DNA from: a bacterium
GTDB taxonomy: Bacteria; Babelota; Babeliae; Babelales; Chromulinivoraceae
Length of the DNA stretch: 17,423 bases
Assembly (NCBI GenBank): GCA_947377595.1
Contig: CANCGK010000008.1
Location: forward strand, 1 to 17,423
Direction: 5' to 3'
Shown here: one piece after another, positions 1 through 6,850 of the stretch
How the letters are laid out: the number at the start of each line of letters is the position of its first letter
How positions within the stretch are numbered: position 1 is the stretch's first letter
Position numbers and translations under genes: made by a program
Notes under the pieces: generated by a model
Seen by the model: only the letters and a program-made list of their open reading frames with translations
Told to the model about the DNA's origin: nothing
Database searches by the model: none

Positions 1-75
1 TTTTAGTAGTTTATTTTTTATGAGTGTCTTGATGCAAGTTATCAGTCTTCAAGAAACACTGCAGTCATATTACAG

Positions 76-273
76 GTGCAAGATTTTGAGGTTGTATATT
101 TAGAATGTCTAGGCTATAAAAATCCTGATACTATTAAGGTATCATCAAATTTGCAAAAATTAGGAGAGCAATCGCCGTTAGTTGTTGCAACTGACAAGCC
201 TGTAGCAAGTAACACCGCATTAGATTATATCAAGGCTATGTGTCCTTGTTTGTGTGGTCGTAGCTTTAAATAA
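76..273 (+). CDS. Small hypothetical protein, doubtful start
   Basis: I do not recognise this product. The frame is open from position 10 after two consecutive TAG codons, but the only usual start is the GTG at 76, which has no convincing ribosome binding site. Translated from there it gives 65 residues, with a Cys cluster near the end (C-P-C-L-C-G). The protein-like composition continues upstream of the GTG, so this may be the 3' part of a longer broken gene. A second short frame opens with an ATGA overlap at 20-23, where an upstream frame stops, and ends after 27 codons at 101-103. A frameshift joining these two frames is possible. It stops 28 bp before dprA, so it could be co-transcribed with it. 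Confidence 0.35.
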   Translation: MQDFEVVYLECLGYKNPDTIKVSSNLQKLGEQSPLVVATDKPVASNTALDYIKAMCPCLCGRSFK

Positions 274-301
274 CTTTTTATGTTGATGTGATAATGTTAT
301 T

Positions 302-1426
302 ATGAATAACTCTCTTTATGATTCTACGGTTTTACATGTAAGTTTAATCGCAGGCGTTGGTCCTGCGACGATTAAAATTGTGCTTGAGTCTATCAAGCAA
401 GATGATCTTGTGCAGATCTATAGGTATAGCATTGCGGATTTTTGTGCCCTTGGATTAACCTATGATCGAGCGGCAAAATTAGTTTCGGGATTGCAAGATC
501 GATCATTGCTAGAAAAAGAACTTGCGTTAATCGAACGTTATCAGATTTCTTGGGCTGTGCTTGGCTCGGCTGATTATTCTTCGTTATTGGCGCAAATTGA
601 ACAACCTCCAGCGGTTATCTATTATCAAGGTCAAAATCTCTGCGCATCTGATAAAGCAATTGCCTTTGTAGGTTCACGTAAGGCAGACGCATATGCGCGA
701 GTGGTGATCGAAAAATTAGTACCGCCGTTGGTGCAAGATGATTGGGTTATCGTCAGTGGCGGAGCGCTTGGTGTTGATAGTATGGTGCATGATCAGGTAT
801 CAAAGCTTAAGGGCAAAACTATTGTTGTTTTGGGTTCTGGTTTATTGAACTGGTATCCTGCGTCAAATACTGGATTGTTTCGTCAAGTGATTCAAGCTGG
901 TGGTATGATCGTCAGTTGTTTTCCTTTGCAAACACAACCGATTGCTGCAAATTTTCCGGCTCGCAATAGAATTATTGCAGGATTGTCATCTGGAACAGTT
1001 GTTGTGCAAGCTGCTCGTAAGAGTGGAGCATTAATTACTGCAGATTTTGCAGTTGAGCAAGGACGACAAGTTTTCGCTGTTCCTGGATCGATAGAATATG
1101 GTTTGCATGATGGTTGTCATTATTTAATTTCGCAAGGTGCAAAATTAGTAAGCCAGGTGCAAGATATTACCGAAGAATTTGGGTATCGTCCGTCGCAGGC
1201 TGTAGGTGATGATGTTCAAATTCAATTACCATTAATCAGTCATGCGATGAATTCAATGGATCAGCAAGATCAAGCTATTTTAGACAACCTTTTACAATCA
1301 CGATCAACCGATGATCTTTTAACCTTAGTCGACATATCCTTAGATGATTTGATGCAAAAACTCTTTGATTTAAGTCTGCAGGGTAAAATTAGTCAGGATA
1401 TGATGGGCTTATGGAAGCGTATCTGA
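302..1426 (+). CDS. dprA: DNA-processing protein DprA (Smf)
   Basis: DprA binds incoming single-stranded DNA in the cytoplasm during natural transformation, protects it and loads RecA. The 374-residue protein has the normal family layout. An N-terminal helical, SAM-like part covers about residues 1-90. The Rossmann-like DNA-processing domain spans about 115-290. It shows V-G-S-R (123-126), S-G-G-A-L-G-V-D-S (152-160), F-P-A-R-N-R-I-I-A-G-L-S (218-229), K-S-G-A-L-I-T-A-D-F-A (240-250) and V-F-A-V-P-G (257-262). A winged-helix-like C-terminal region (about 315-374) follows. The start is the first ATG of the frame; no clear Shine-Dalgarno is visible. The gene is intact, so some capacity to process imported DNA is plausible. 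In many bacteria dprA is retained without demonstrated competence, so competence itself is only inferred. Confidence 0.95.
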   Translation: MNNSLYDSTVLHVSLIAGVGPATIKIVLESIKQDDLVQIYRYSIADFCALGLTYDRAAKLVSGLQDRSLLEKELALIERYQISWAVLGSADYSSLLAQIEQPPAVIYYQGQNLCASDKAIAFVGSRKADAYARVVIEKLVPPLVQDDWVIVSGGALGVDSMVHDQVSKLKGKTIVVLGSGLLNWYPASNTGLFRQVIQAGGMIVSCFPLQTQPIAANFPARNRIIAGLSSGTVVVQAARKSGALITADFAVEQGRQVFAVPGSIEYGLHDGCHYLISQGAKLVSQVQDITEEFGYRPSQAVGDDVQIQLPLISHAMNSMDQQDQAILDNLLQSRSTDDLLTLVDISLDDLMQKLFDLSLQGKISQDMMGLWKRI

Positions 1427-1428
1427 AG

Positions 1429-1457
1429 TTGCTTTTTATGAAATATTTTTATATCCT
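1429..1457 (+). promoter_or_regulatory. Possible rpmF promoter
   Basis: TTGCTT at 1429-1434 and TATCCT at 1452-1457 are separated by 17 bp, directly after the dprA stop. The -10 is a weak match, and AT-rich spacers give such pairs by chance. The rpmF ribosome binding site is separate, AGGA at 1513-1516. Confidence 0.25.
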
Positions 1458-1525
1458 AATAATATCCATACAAACTCTAGAAATTTAACTAAAATTGTTT
1501 TTAATTTTATATAGGAATTACCTCC

Positions 1526-1792
1526 ATGGCAGTACCAAAACGGAAGCAGTCCAAATCACGTTCACGTTCACGTTGTACACATGACGTTGAAAAAGTAAAA
1601 TCAATTACACAATGTCAAAATTGTAGTAGTCCTTTGAACACTCACCAAGTATGTCATACTTGTGGTTTTTACAAAGGTGTAAAAGTTATGGCAACTAAAG
1701 CAGATCGTTCTGTTAAACGTGGCCAAGCTTTACAAGTAAAACAAGCTCGTGCTAACGGCGCTCAACAAGAACAAGTTGCACCAGCAAGTTAA
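1526..1792 (+). CDS. rpmF: Large ribosomal subunit protein bL32
   Basis: This is a small zinc-ribbon protein of the 50S subunit. It opens with the diagnostic M-A-V-P-K-R-K-Q-S-K-S-R-S-R-S-R stretch. Two Cys pairs, C30-x-x-C33 and C43-x-x-C46, form the zinc-binding ribbon (the zinc-dependent form of bL32). The basic N-terminus is the rRNA-binding part. At 88 residues it is longer than the usual 56-65. The extra length is an Ala/Gln/Lys-rich tail from about residue 58. The start is supported by AGGA nine bases upstream. It lies between dprA and a strong terminator, so it is probably a short transcript of its own. The common neighbours of rpmF in other bacteria (plsX, the DUF177 gene) are absent here. 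Confidence 0.95.
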   Translation: MAVPKRKQSKSRSRSRCTHDVEKVKSITQCQNCSSPLNTHQVCHTCGFYKGVKVMATKADRSVKRGQALQVKQARANGAQQEQVAPAS

Positions 1793-1833
1793 ATTTTATT
1801 CTTGATTTTACAATTAAGACTGCATAAAATTTT

Positions 1834-1873
1834 AAAAATAAGGATGATATCAATATGTCATCCTTATTTTTTT
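1834..1873 (+). terminator. Rho-independent terminator after rpmF
   Basis: Left arm 1834-1847 and right arm 1858-1871 are perfectly complementary over 14 bp (core AAGGATGA / TCATCCTT) around a 10-nt loop. The right arm runs into seven T residues (1867-1873). The A-tract on the other side would let it act in both directions. Confidence 0.9.
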
Positions 1874-2054
1874 GTAAATATTCAGCAATTGAAAATACGA
1901 CCTGCGCTCACGCTTGGCAAGCATGGTGGCTGCGGCCATTAAACGCTTTTTATACGTGCATTAAGCCCACCGGCCTCATGAGTTCCCGGAGTTTTGTAAA
2001 AAACGTAGGGCAAATATCAATAGAGGTGAGTAGTTACCTTTTTTGTAAATATTC
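1868..2054 (-). repeat. Dispersed GC-rich element, copy A, with flanking direct repeats
   Basis: Read on the minus strand, positions 2037 to 1891 align with 4362-4523 on the plus strand. Shared blocks in order are GTAACTACTCA, TTTGCCCTAC, GAGGCCGGTGGGC, AATGCAC, AAAAAGCGTTTA and TGGCCGCxGCCACCA, with short gaps and substitutions between them. The blocks are much richer in G+C than the surroundings, and T-G-G-C...G-C-C-A can form a hairpin (1927-1938). The element sits between two copies of TTTTTTGTAAATATTC (1868-1883 and 2039-2054), which look like a duplicated target site; the left copy overlaps the T-tail of the rpmF terminator. A 67-codon open frame runs through it but has no counterpart in copy B, so I treat the region as non-coding. 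It could be a mobile miniature element or a structured RNA. Confidence 0.75.
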
Positions 2055-2096
2055 TTGAATTTTTGAGGATATATGCTACTTTCAAGAAGGTTTATT

Positions 2097-2117
2097 CAAA
2101 GCTTGCTTTGCTATAAT
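2097..2117 (+). promoter_or_regulatory. Promoter -10 with adjacent hairpin, TPR-gltX operon
   Basis: A perfect TATAAT lies at 2112-2117, about 40 bp before the start codon at 2159. No good -35 is visible. Just upstream, CAAAGC / GCTTTG (2097-2110) forms a 6-bp inverted repeat in the spacer, a place where a repressor could bind. AGGA at 2147-2150 is the ribosome binding site of the next gene. Confidence 0.45.
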
Positions 2118-2158
2118 TTAATAAGATCATACAAAACAATAAAAACAGGATAGTTGCC

Positions 2159-2914
2159 ATGAATTTATACAGAAACGTTCAGCAAACCTTACAAGAAAAA
2201 TATGTAGCATTTTTAAGCTATAGTAAAAAAAAGTATGTCAAAGAATCACTGGTTGTTGCAGGAGCTTTATTTTTAGCGCTGGCAGGGTATGCAGCTTTTG
2301 GTTGGTATCAAAAAAGACAAAATGTGCAAGCATTCGCAGGTCTTATTGAAATTTCAAAAGCTTATCAAACGGCTCTTGCAAAAGTACGAGAATTAGAAAG
2401 TAAGCCAGAAGAAGAACGAACAGAAAATCCATGGGAAGATACCCAATTATTGCTTGAAGCAATCGCAGGGACTCATGCAAGTTCATCATTATCTCCTTTC
2501 TTTGTTATGTATCAAGCTCAATTAGCGATTGATGCAGATCATGATTTTGATAAAGCATGTCAATTAATGGAACAAGGGTTACGTCGTTTAGCAAAAAATT
2601 CTCCATTTTATGATATGTTTAATTTAAAACGTATTAAAATGTTACTTGATAGCCCAATGCAACATGTTCGTGATCAAGCGATTGCTGATTTAGAAAGCAT
2701 TGCAGCTCAACAGGATAATTATTATGCACAGGAAGCTTTATGGACTTTAGGTTCATATCAAGCATTTTATGGTAACATGGATCAAGCGGTTGCCGCATGG
2801 ACAACATTGGCTCAAGAAGGTCAGTCAGAAAAAGCATTAATTAGTTCTCCATGGATCAGCCAAGCACAAGAAAAATTAAAAACATTAAACATGGCTTTGC
2901 CAGAAAAAAAATAA
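2159..2914 (+). CDS. Membrane-anchored TPR-like protein (YfgM/TPR_21-like)
   Basis: The protein has 251 residues. A short cytoplasmic, basic N-terminus (K-K-K at 23-25) leads into a single membrane helix at about residues 31-50. The rest is a helical domain that would lie outside the membrane, with TPR-like helix pairs such as 'A-Q-L-A-I-D-A-D-H-D-F-D-K-A' and 'E-A-L-W-T-L-G-S-Y-Q-A-F-Y-G-N-M-D-Q-A'. The layout matches the YfgM/TPR_21 family, in which the E. coli member works beside the Sec translocon and periplasmic chaperones. I infer a similar envelope role, but the resemblance is one of layout and TPR pattern only. The start is supported by AGGA eight bases upstream. It precedes gltX by only 6 bp and is almost certainly co-transcribed with it. 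Confidence 0.6.
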   Translation: MNLYRNVQQTLQEKYVAFLSYSKKKYVKESLVVAGALFLALAGYAAFGWYQKRQNVQAFAGLIEISKAYQTALAKVRELESKPEEERTENPWEDTQLLLEAIAGTHASSSLSPFFVMYQAQLAIDADHDFDKACQLMEQGLRRLAKNSPFYDMFNLKRIKMLLDSPMQHVRDQAIADLESIAAQQDNYYAQEALWTLGSYQAFYGNMDQAVAAWTTLAQEGQSEKALISSPWISQAQEKLKTLNMALPEKK

Positions 2915-2920
2915 ACATTC

Positions 2921-4354
2921 ATGAATATTAAAGACAAAAATCAAAGTAAGGTGCGAGTTCGTTTCGCACCTTCTCCTACAGGGTTTCTTCATATTGGCGG
3001 TTTAAGAACCGCTCTTTTTAATTGGTTATTTGCACAACACGTCGGTGGAACTTTTTTAGTTCGAATCGAAGATACGGATCGCGATCGTTTTGCTGATGAG
3101 TATGAATATGCAATAACTTCATCATTGCAATGGGCTGGTATTACTTCTGATGAGCCTATTGTTTATCAGCATCCACGACAAAAAGAGCATCAAAAAGCGG
3201 TTGATGATTTGATTGCGCAAGGCAAAGCTTATTATTGTTTTTGTAGTTTAGATGAACTGCAAGAAAAAAGACAAGTTGCTCAAGATCAAAAAGAGACTTA
3301 TATTTACGATAAAACTTGTCGATTTATCACGCCAAGCAAAGAAGATCTTAAAACAAAGCCGTATGTGATTCGCTTTAAAGTTGAAGTTGACGAAGAATTT
3401 ATTGTATTTCAAGATTTGATTCGTGGTCAAGTTAATTTGCCTACAGAACATATTGATGATTTTGTCATTGCGCGCAGTGATGGATCAATGACCTATAATT
3501 TTGCTGTTGTTATCGATGATCATTTCATGAGAATTTCTCATGTTATTCGTGGCGAAGATCACATCGTCAACACAGGAAAACAAATTTTATTGTATCAAGC
3601 TTACGGTTGGAAGATTCCTGCATTTGGGCATGTTTCTTTAATTTTAGGATCGAGTGGTCAAAAATTAAGTAAACGAGATGCTGCTGTTGGCGTGCAAGAT
3701 TATAAAGATAAAGGCTTTTTAGCTGATGCGCTGTGTAATTATTTAGTTCGTCTTGGCTGGTCTCATAAAGATCAAGAAGTTTTTACTCTTGATGAAATGA
3801 TCAAATATTTTGATGTTGCAAATGTTAGTACGCATGGTGCTATTTTTGATTATAATAAATTATTGTGGTTAAACAGCGTGTATATCAAGGCAAAATCAGC
3901 ACAAGAATTACTTGCTTTGATTAATCAAAATTTAGAGTTCAATCTTGTCAGTGCGACATCAGCATTTAATCAAGATCAACGTTTAGCGACCATTACGTTG
4001 TTCAAAGATCGCAGCCAAACATTACGAGAGCTTGTTGATGGTGTGATGCAATTGTATCAAGCACCAGTCAGCTATGATGCAGAAAGTAAAGCTGCTTGGA
4101 TAACTGAACAGACTAAAAATTTAATTCAAGAATTATTAGATCAATTAGTGAGTGTTTCGTTTGATAAAGTTGCTTTGCAAGATTATGTCAAAGCTTTTGC
4201 TCAAAAGAAAGAAATTAAGTTTCCTGTTATTGCACAACCGATTCGTATTGCATTAATTGGATCATCTCATGGTCCAGGTATTTTTGAGATGCTAGAAATT
4301 TTAGGACGTGATGAATCTTTACATCGTTTGAAGAATTTACTTAAAAGTCTTTAA
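2921..4354 (+). CDS. gltX: Glutamyl-tRNA synthetase
   Basis: This is a class I aminoacyl-tRNA synthetase that charges tRNA-Glu in the cytoplasm. The 477 residues are typical. The nucleotide-binding fold begins with F-A-P-S-P-T-G-F-L-H-I-G-G (HIGH motif 24-27). R-I-E-D-T-D-R (48-54), the R-G-E-D-H-I segment (210-215) and the KMSKS-type K-L-S-K-R (248-252) follow. The C-terminal anticodon-binding helices end with G-S-S-H-G-P-G-I-F-E-M-L-E-I-L-G. C106, C108 and C133 match the spacing of the zinc-site cysteines of the E. coli enzyme, but the following His is replaced by Phe135. Whether the enzyme also charges tRNA-Gln (a non-discriminating form) cannot be judged from this window. It is the second gene of the operon starting at 2159. 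Confidence 0.96.
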   Translation: MNIKDKNQSKVRVRFAPSPTGFLHIGGLRTALFNWLFAQHVGGTFLVRIEDTDRDRFADEYEYAITSSLQWAGITSDEPIVYQHPRQKEHQKAVDDLIAQGKAYYCFCSLDELQEKRQVAQDQKETYIYDKTCRFITPSKEDLKTKPYVIRFKVEVDEEFIVFQDLIRGQVNLPTEHIDDFVIARSDGSMTYNFAVVIDDHFMRISHVIRGEDHIVNTGKQILLYQAYGWKIPAFGHVSLILGSSGQKLSKRDAAVGVQDYKDKGFLADALCNYLVRLGWSHKDQEVFTLDEMIKYFDVANVSTHGAIFDYNKLLWLNSVYIKAKSAQELLALINQNLEFNLVSATSAFNQDQRLATITLFKDRSQTLRELVDGVMQLYQAPVSYDAESKAAWITEQTKNLIQELLDQLVSVSFDKVALQDYVKAFAQKKEIKFPVIAQPIRIALIGSSHGPGIFEMLEILGRDESLHRLKNLLKSL

Positions 4355-4361
4355 ATAAGAT

Positions 4362-4523
4362 GTAACTACTCAGCTATAGTTTTTTGCCCTACATTTTCTA
4401 CGAAAATTTCGGGGTATTAAGAGGCCGGTGGGCCGAATGCACTCTTTTTTGCATCGAAAAAGCGTTTAGTGGCCGCGGCCACCAACATTTCCCAAGATGA
4501 GCATAGCGACATCGTAGGCTTTT
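4362..4523 (+). repeat. Dispersed GC-rich element, copy B
   Basis: This lies directly after the gltX stop and is the plus-strand counterpart of the element at 1891-2037. It begins GTAACTACTCA and carries TTTGCCCTAC, GAGGCCGGTGGGC, AATGCAC, AAAAAGCGTTTA and a perfect 14-bp palindrome GTGGCCGCGGCCAC (4469-4482). G-G-T-G-G of the first GC block can also pair with C-C-A-C-C of the last, giving a longer-range stem. AATAAGAT occurs on both sides (4354-4361 and 4555-4562), but eight AT-rich bases may coincide by chance. No coding frame is shared with copy A. Confidence 0.7.
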
Positions 4524-4571
4524 ATCTTAAATTTTAATAGTGCTGATTAGTTACAATAAGATACTATACGC

Positions 4572-4608
4572 CAAGTCGGATTTGATACACGATATCAAAT
4601 CCGACTTG
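4572..4608 (+). terminator. Stem-loop between convergent gltX and J-domain genes
   Basis: A perfect 16-bp inverted repeat (CAAGTCGGATTTGATA and its complement) encloses a 5-nt loop (4588-4592). On the plus strand it is followed by T-rich TTGTTCTTT; on the minus strand there is no clear T-run. Its place between two convergent genes supports a terminator, better for gltX than for the opposite gene. Confidence 0.65.
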
Positions 4609-4636
4609 TTCTTTGATCGTCAGCTGGGCCATATTT

Positions 4637-5524
4637 TTAGTTTGGTTGTTCGGTCTTCGCTTGATTGTCAGGTTTTTTTCTATAATTATTTTGATACCAG
4701 TAATAAGCAGCTGTTCCTCCAGCGATAGCTATGCCACTGACAATAGCCGCTGTTGTGATAGGATTATCACTTGCAAGTTGTATTCCAGCGCTTGTTGTAT
4801 CAGTAATTGAATTGGCAAACGATCGTGATGTTGATGTCAGATAGTCAGACCATGAAGCAGGTTGCTCGACGAGATTGTGCTCAATGTTTGGTGAGGTCGT
4901 CGGCGCATCTATAAATTCGCTGACTTTTTTGGATTGATCGTTTGATATTTCTTCTTGAGCAATAAGATTTGTAGCATTGTTTGTTGACGATGTTTCTATA
5001 ATACTTTCTTCTACCCAGGCGTTTATGTAGGGATTTACCTCTTGTCCTATGGCTGTTCCTATAAGAGGTATAGAAATAGCATAAATAATAGGATCAAGAT
5101 TGATAGCAGGTTGATTTGATGAGCCGGCGTCATGAAAGTTTTCTTGCTGTTTTGTTTGCTCTTTTGCATTGTTAATTGCTTTGAATGTTTCTTGAGGTTT
5201 GGCTTTATCGGCAAGGTTTGTAAATTTATCAGGATGATATTGTTGAGCTAATTTTTTATATGCGGCATTAATTTCTGCTTGCGTTGCATGCTCACTGACG
5301 TTTAAAACTTCATACCAAGGAGTGTTTGCTGGTAAAGATTGAGGATTTAATTGATAAGGAACTATTGCTTGATTAACAGATTGAGAGTTACTTGAAAATT
5401 TACGTAGATTAGGTGCAGAATTTTTTGCGGCTTGTTGTAATCCTGTTCGTAATCCAGCAGCCGCTTGTATCTGATCAATGTATAAATATATACATGATAC
5501 AAATACTAAATATATTTTTTTCAT
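4637..5524 (-). CDS. Exported or membrane-anchored J-domain (DnaJ-like) protein
   Basis: J domains stimulate the ATPase of Hsp70 (DnaK) chaperones. Starting at the ATG at 5524, preceded by AGGGGG (5529-5534), the protein has 295 residues. The frame extends upstream for 17 more codons, but that start lacks a comparable site. Residues 1-23 form a signal peptide or anchor (M-K-K, hydrophobic core, then Q-A-A-A). The J domain runs from about 68 to 122, with W-Y-E-V-L, A-A-Y-K-K-L-A and the diagnostic H-P-D at 97-99. A hydrophobic stretch at about 145-161 and a C-terminal membrane helix at about 254-276 followed by basic residues complete the layout. No zinc-finger or substrate-binding DnaJ domain is present. 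The N-terminal signal places the J domain outside the cytoplasm by the positive-inside rule, where the cell's own DnaK is absent. Confidence 0.8.
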   Translation of the reverse strand: MKKIYLVFVSCIYLYIDQIQAAAGLRTGLQQAAKNSAPNLRKFSSNSQSVNQAIVPYQLNPQSLPANTPWYEVLNVSEHATQAEINAAYKKLAQQYHPDKFTNLADKAKPQETFKAINNAKEQTKQQENFHDAGSSNQPAINLDPIIYAISIPLIGTAIGQEVNPYINAWVEESIIETSSTNNATNLIAQEEISNDQSKKVSEFIDAPTTSPNIEHNLVEQPASWSDYLTSTSRSFANSITDTTSAGIQLASDNPITTAAIVSGIAIAGGTAAYYWYQNNYRKKPDNQAKTEQPN

Positions 5525-5752
5525 AAATCCCCCTTTATAGATAGTGTTTTTAGCCCTTATATGAATCGTAATCAAATATGTAGTACAAAATCAATATTTG
5601 ATGATTTGCAATGTCAGCGTGCTATGAGTGCATAGCTAGTTATTAAAAGAGTCATAATTTATTATTTTGCTCTTTTAATTGATTTGTATGCATATATTTT
5701 AAGTATACTTATAGTCAGTCAAAATAGATGATTGCTATGATGGTAATACAAT
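5525..5752. promoter_or_regulatory. Divergent intergenic region with hairpins
   Basis: This 228-bp gap separates the minus-strand J-domain gene from the plus-strand ankyrin gene and must carry both promoters. It contains a hairpin GCTATG-AGTG-CATAGC (5621-5636) and a larger inverted repeat ATTAAAAGAG (5642-5651) / CTCTTTTAAT (5670-5679) with an 18-nt loop. TTGATT (5679-5684) and TATACT (5704-5709) could be a plus-strand promoter, though a 19-bp spacer is long. An operator role for the inverted repeats is only a guess. Confidence 0.35.
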
Positions 5753-6760
5753 ATGTTAAAAAAAATATACCAAAGTTTGATTGTTGCTATTTTTTTGATG
5801 TTATCGGTTATTGCAGCACATAAGATAGAACAAGGTACAGTTCCTGTAAAAACGCAAAGATCTTTATTTACAAGATTATGTTCCGCTGCTGGTTGTTGTA
5901 CTACAGATGCAGTCAGGCAAGATGCTTATAAAATCCATCCAGAATCTTATCCATCTGTTCAAGGTGCAGATACATCTGAAATGATTGATATTAAAGTTTT
6001 AGATTTAGAATTTCCTCAAGTTATTCAATCTAAATCTGATGATATCGCGCCTTCGACAGATCGATCATTAACGACTCAAGCTACGTTTTTTGATACAAAA
6101 AAGTATACAAAATCTCAATCTAAAACTATGTCTTCATCTTGGGTGCCTTTTGGCAATTTTAGTCCAGATATCAATGCTTATAATCGCCAAAAAAATCGTC
6201 CACTTCACCAAGCAATTATTGATGGTAATATGAAAGAGGTGATGCGATTGGTAGAGTCAGGAGCAGATGTTAGATTGCTCAATCGCCGTCAAGAGAGTGT
6301 TTTGCATATTCTTATTGAATATGCAGATCGGTATGATAACCCGTCTCAACAAGCTGCTATTTTTGAATTTTTAGTTCAACATGGTGCAAGTATTGAAGCT
6401 AAAAATAAATTAGGTCAAACTCCGTTACATCTTGCTGCAGAAAAATTATTACCAGAAATTGTACAGATTCTGGTAGATGGCACAGCAAATATAAACGCTC
6501 AAGATAATCAAGGAAGAACTCCTTTGATGACGGTGATTAATCGAGCTATGCCAGTTTTAAAAAATGTCTATCAAGATGTTTATGTTAAGCAGGCTGATAT
6601 GATATGTCTTTTGATCGATTTAGGTGCAAATATCGCTATTGCTGATCGATATCATAGGTTGCCTGTCGATGACATCAATTATCATATTAAATCTCATGGC
6701 ATGTTGCCATCTGTAGCTGAATCTATTCATAAATCGTATATTTTTTGTATGAACTCATAA
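5753..6760 (+). CDS. Exported ankyrin-repeat protein
   Basis: The protein has 335 residues. M-L-K-K followed by a hydrophobic stretch (5-20) and A-A-H looks like a signal peptide. A low-complexity linker with a Cys cluster (C43, C48, C49) reaches about residue 145. The rest is an ankyrin solenoid of about four to five units: 'R-P-L-H-Q-A-I-I-D-G-N' (149-159) with 'G-A-D-V', a degenerate second repeat with 'G-A-S-I-E-A-K-N', a near-consensus 'G-Q-T-P-L-H-L-A-A' (221-229), 'G-R-T-P-L-M-T' (254-260), and a last 'L-G-A-N-I'. Ankyrin repeats bind other proteins. In intracellular bacteria, exported ankyrin proteins often act on host targets, and I infer that possibility here without evidence for a particular partner. 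The start is the first ATG; no strong ribosome binding site is visible. Confidence 0.88.
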   Translation: MLKKIYQSLIVAIFLMLSVIAAHKIEQGTVPVKTQRSLFTRLCSAAGCCTTDAVRQDAYKIHPESYPSVQGADTSEMIDIKVLDLEFPQVIQSKSDDIAPSTDRSLTTQATFFDTKKYTKSQSKTMSSSWVPFGNFSPDINAYNRQKNRPLHQAIIDGNMKEVMRLVESGADVRLLNRRQESVLHILIEYADRYDNPSQQAAIFEFLVQHGASIEAKNKLGQTPLHLAAEKLLPEIVQILVDGTANINAQDNQGRTPLMTVINRAMPVLKNVYQDVYVKQADMICLLIDLGANIAIADRYHRLPVDDINYHIKSHGMLPSVAESIHKSYIFCMNS

Positions 6761-6850
6761 GTTTTAATTTATCCAAAATACTTGATATCTTTTGTGTTTT
6801 TATGCCTGAATAATCAATGGATACGATACAATTTTCAATTTGGGGGTGGT

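Noticed and set aside
1891..2037. Integron attC site
   Set aside because: The element has hairpin potential and a similar size, but I could not find the paired core sites, and there is no integrase or cassette array nearby.
1855..2058. 67-codon open frame after rpmF
   Set aside because: It begins inside the terminator hairpin and runs through the dispersed element; the frame is not kept in the second copy at 4362-4523.
4540..4810. Two short plus-strand frames after gltX
   Set aside because: They overlap the stem-loop and lie antisense to the J-domain gene, whose frame carries the H-P-D motif and a strong ribosome binding site.
6782..6850. Upstream TTG start for the FabD-like gene
   Set aside because: The 23 extra residues do not match the family, and the ATG at 6851 follows a G-rich ribosome binding site and starts exactly where FabD homology begins.
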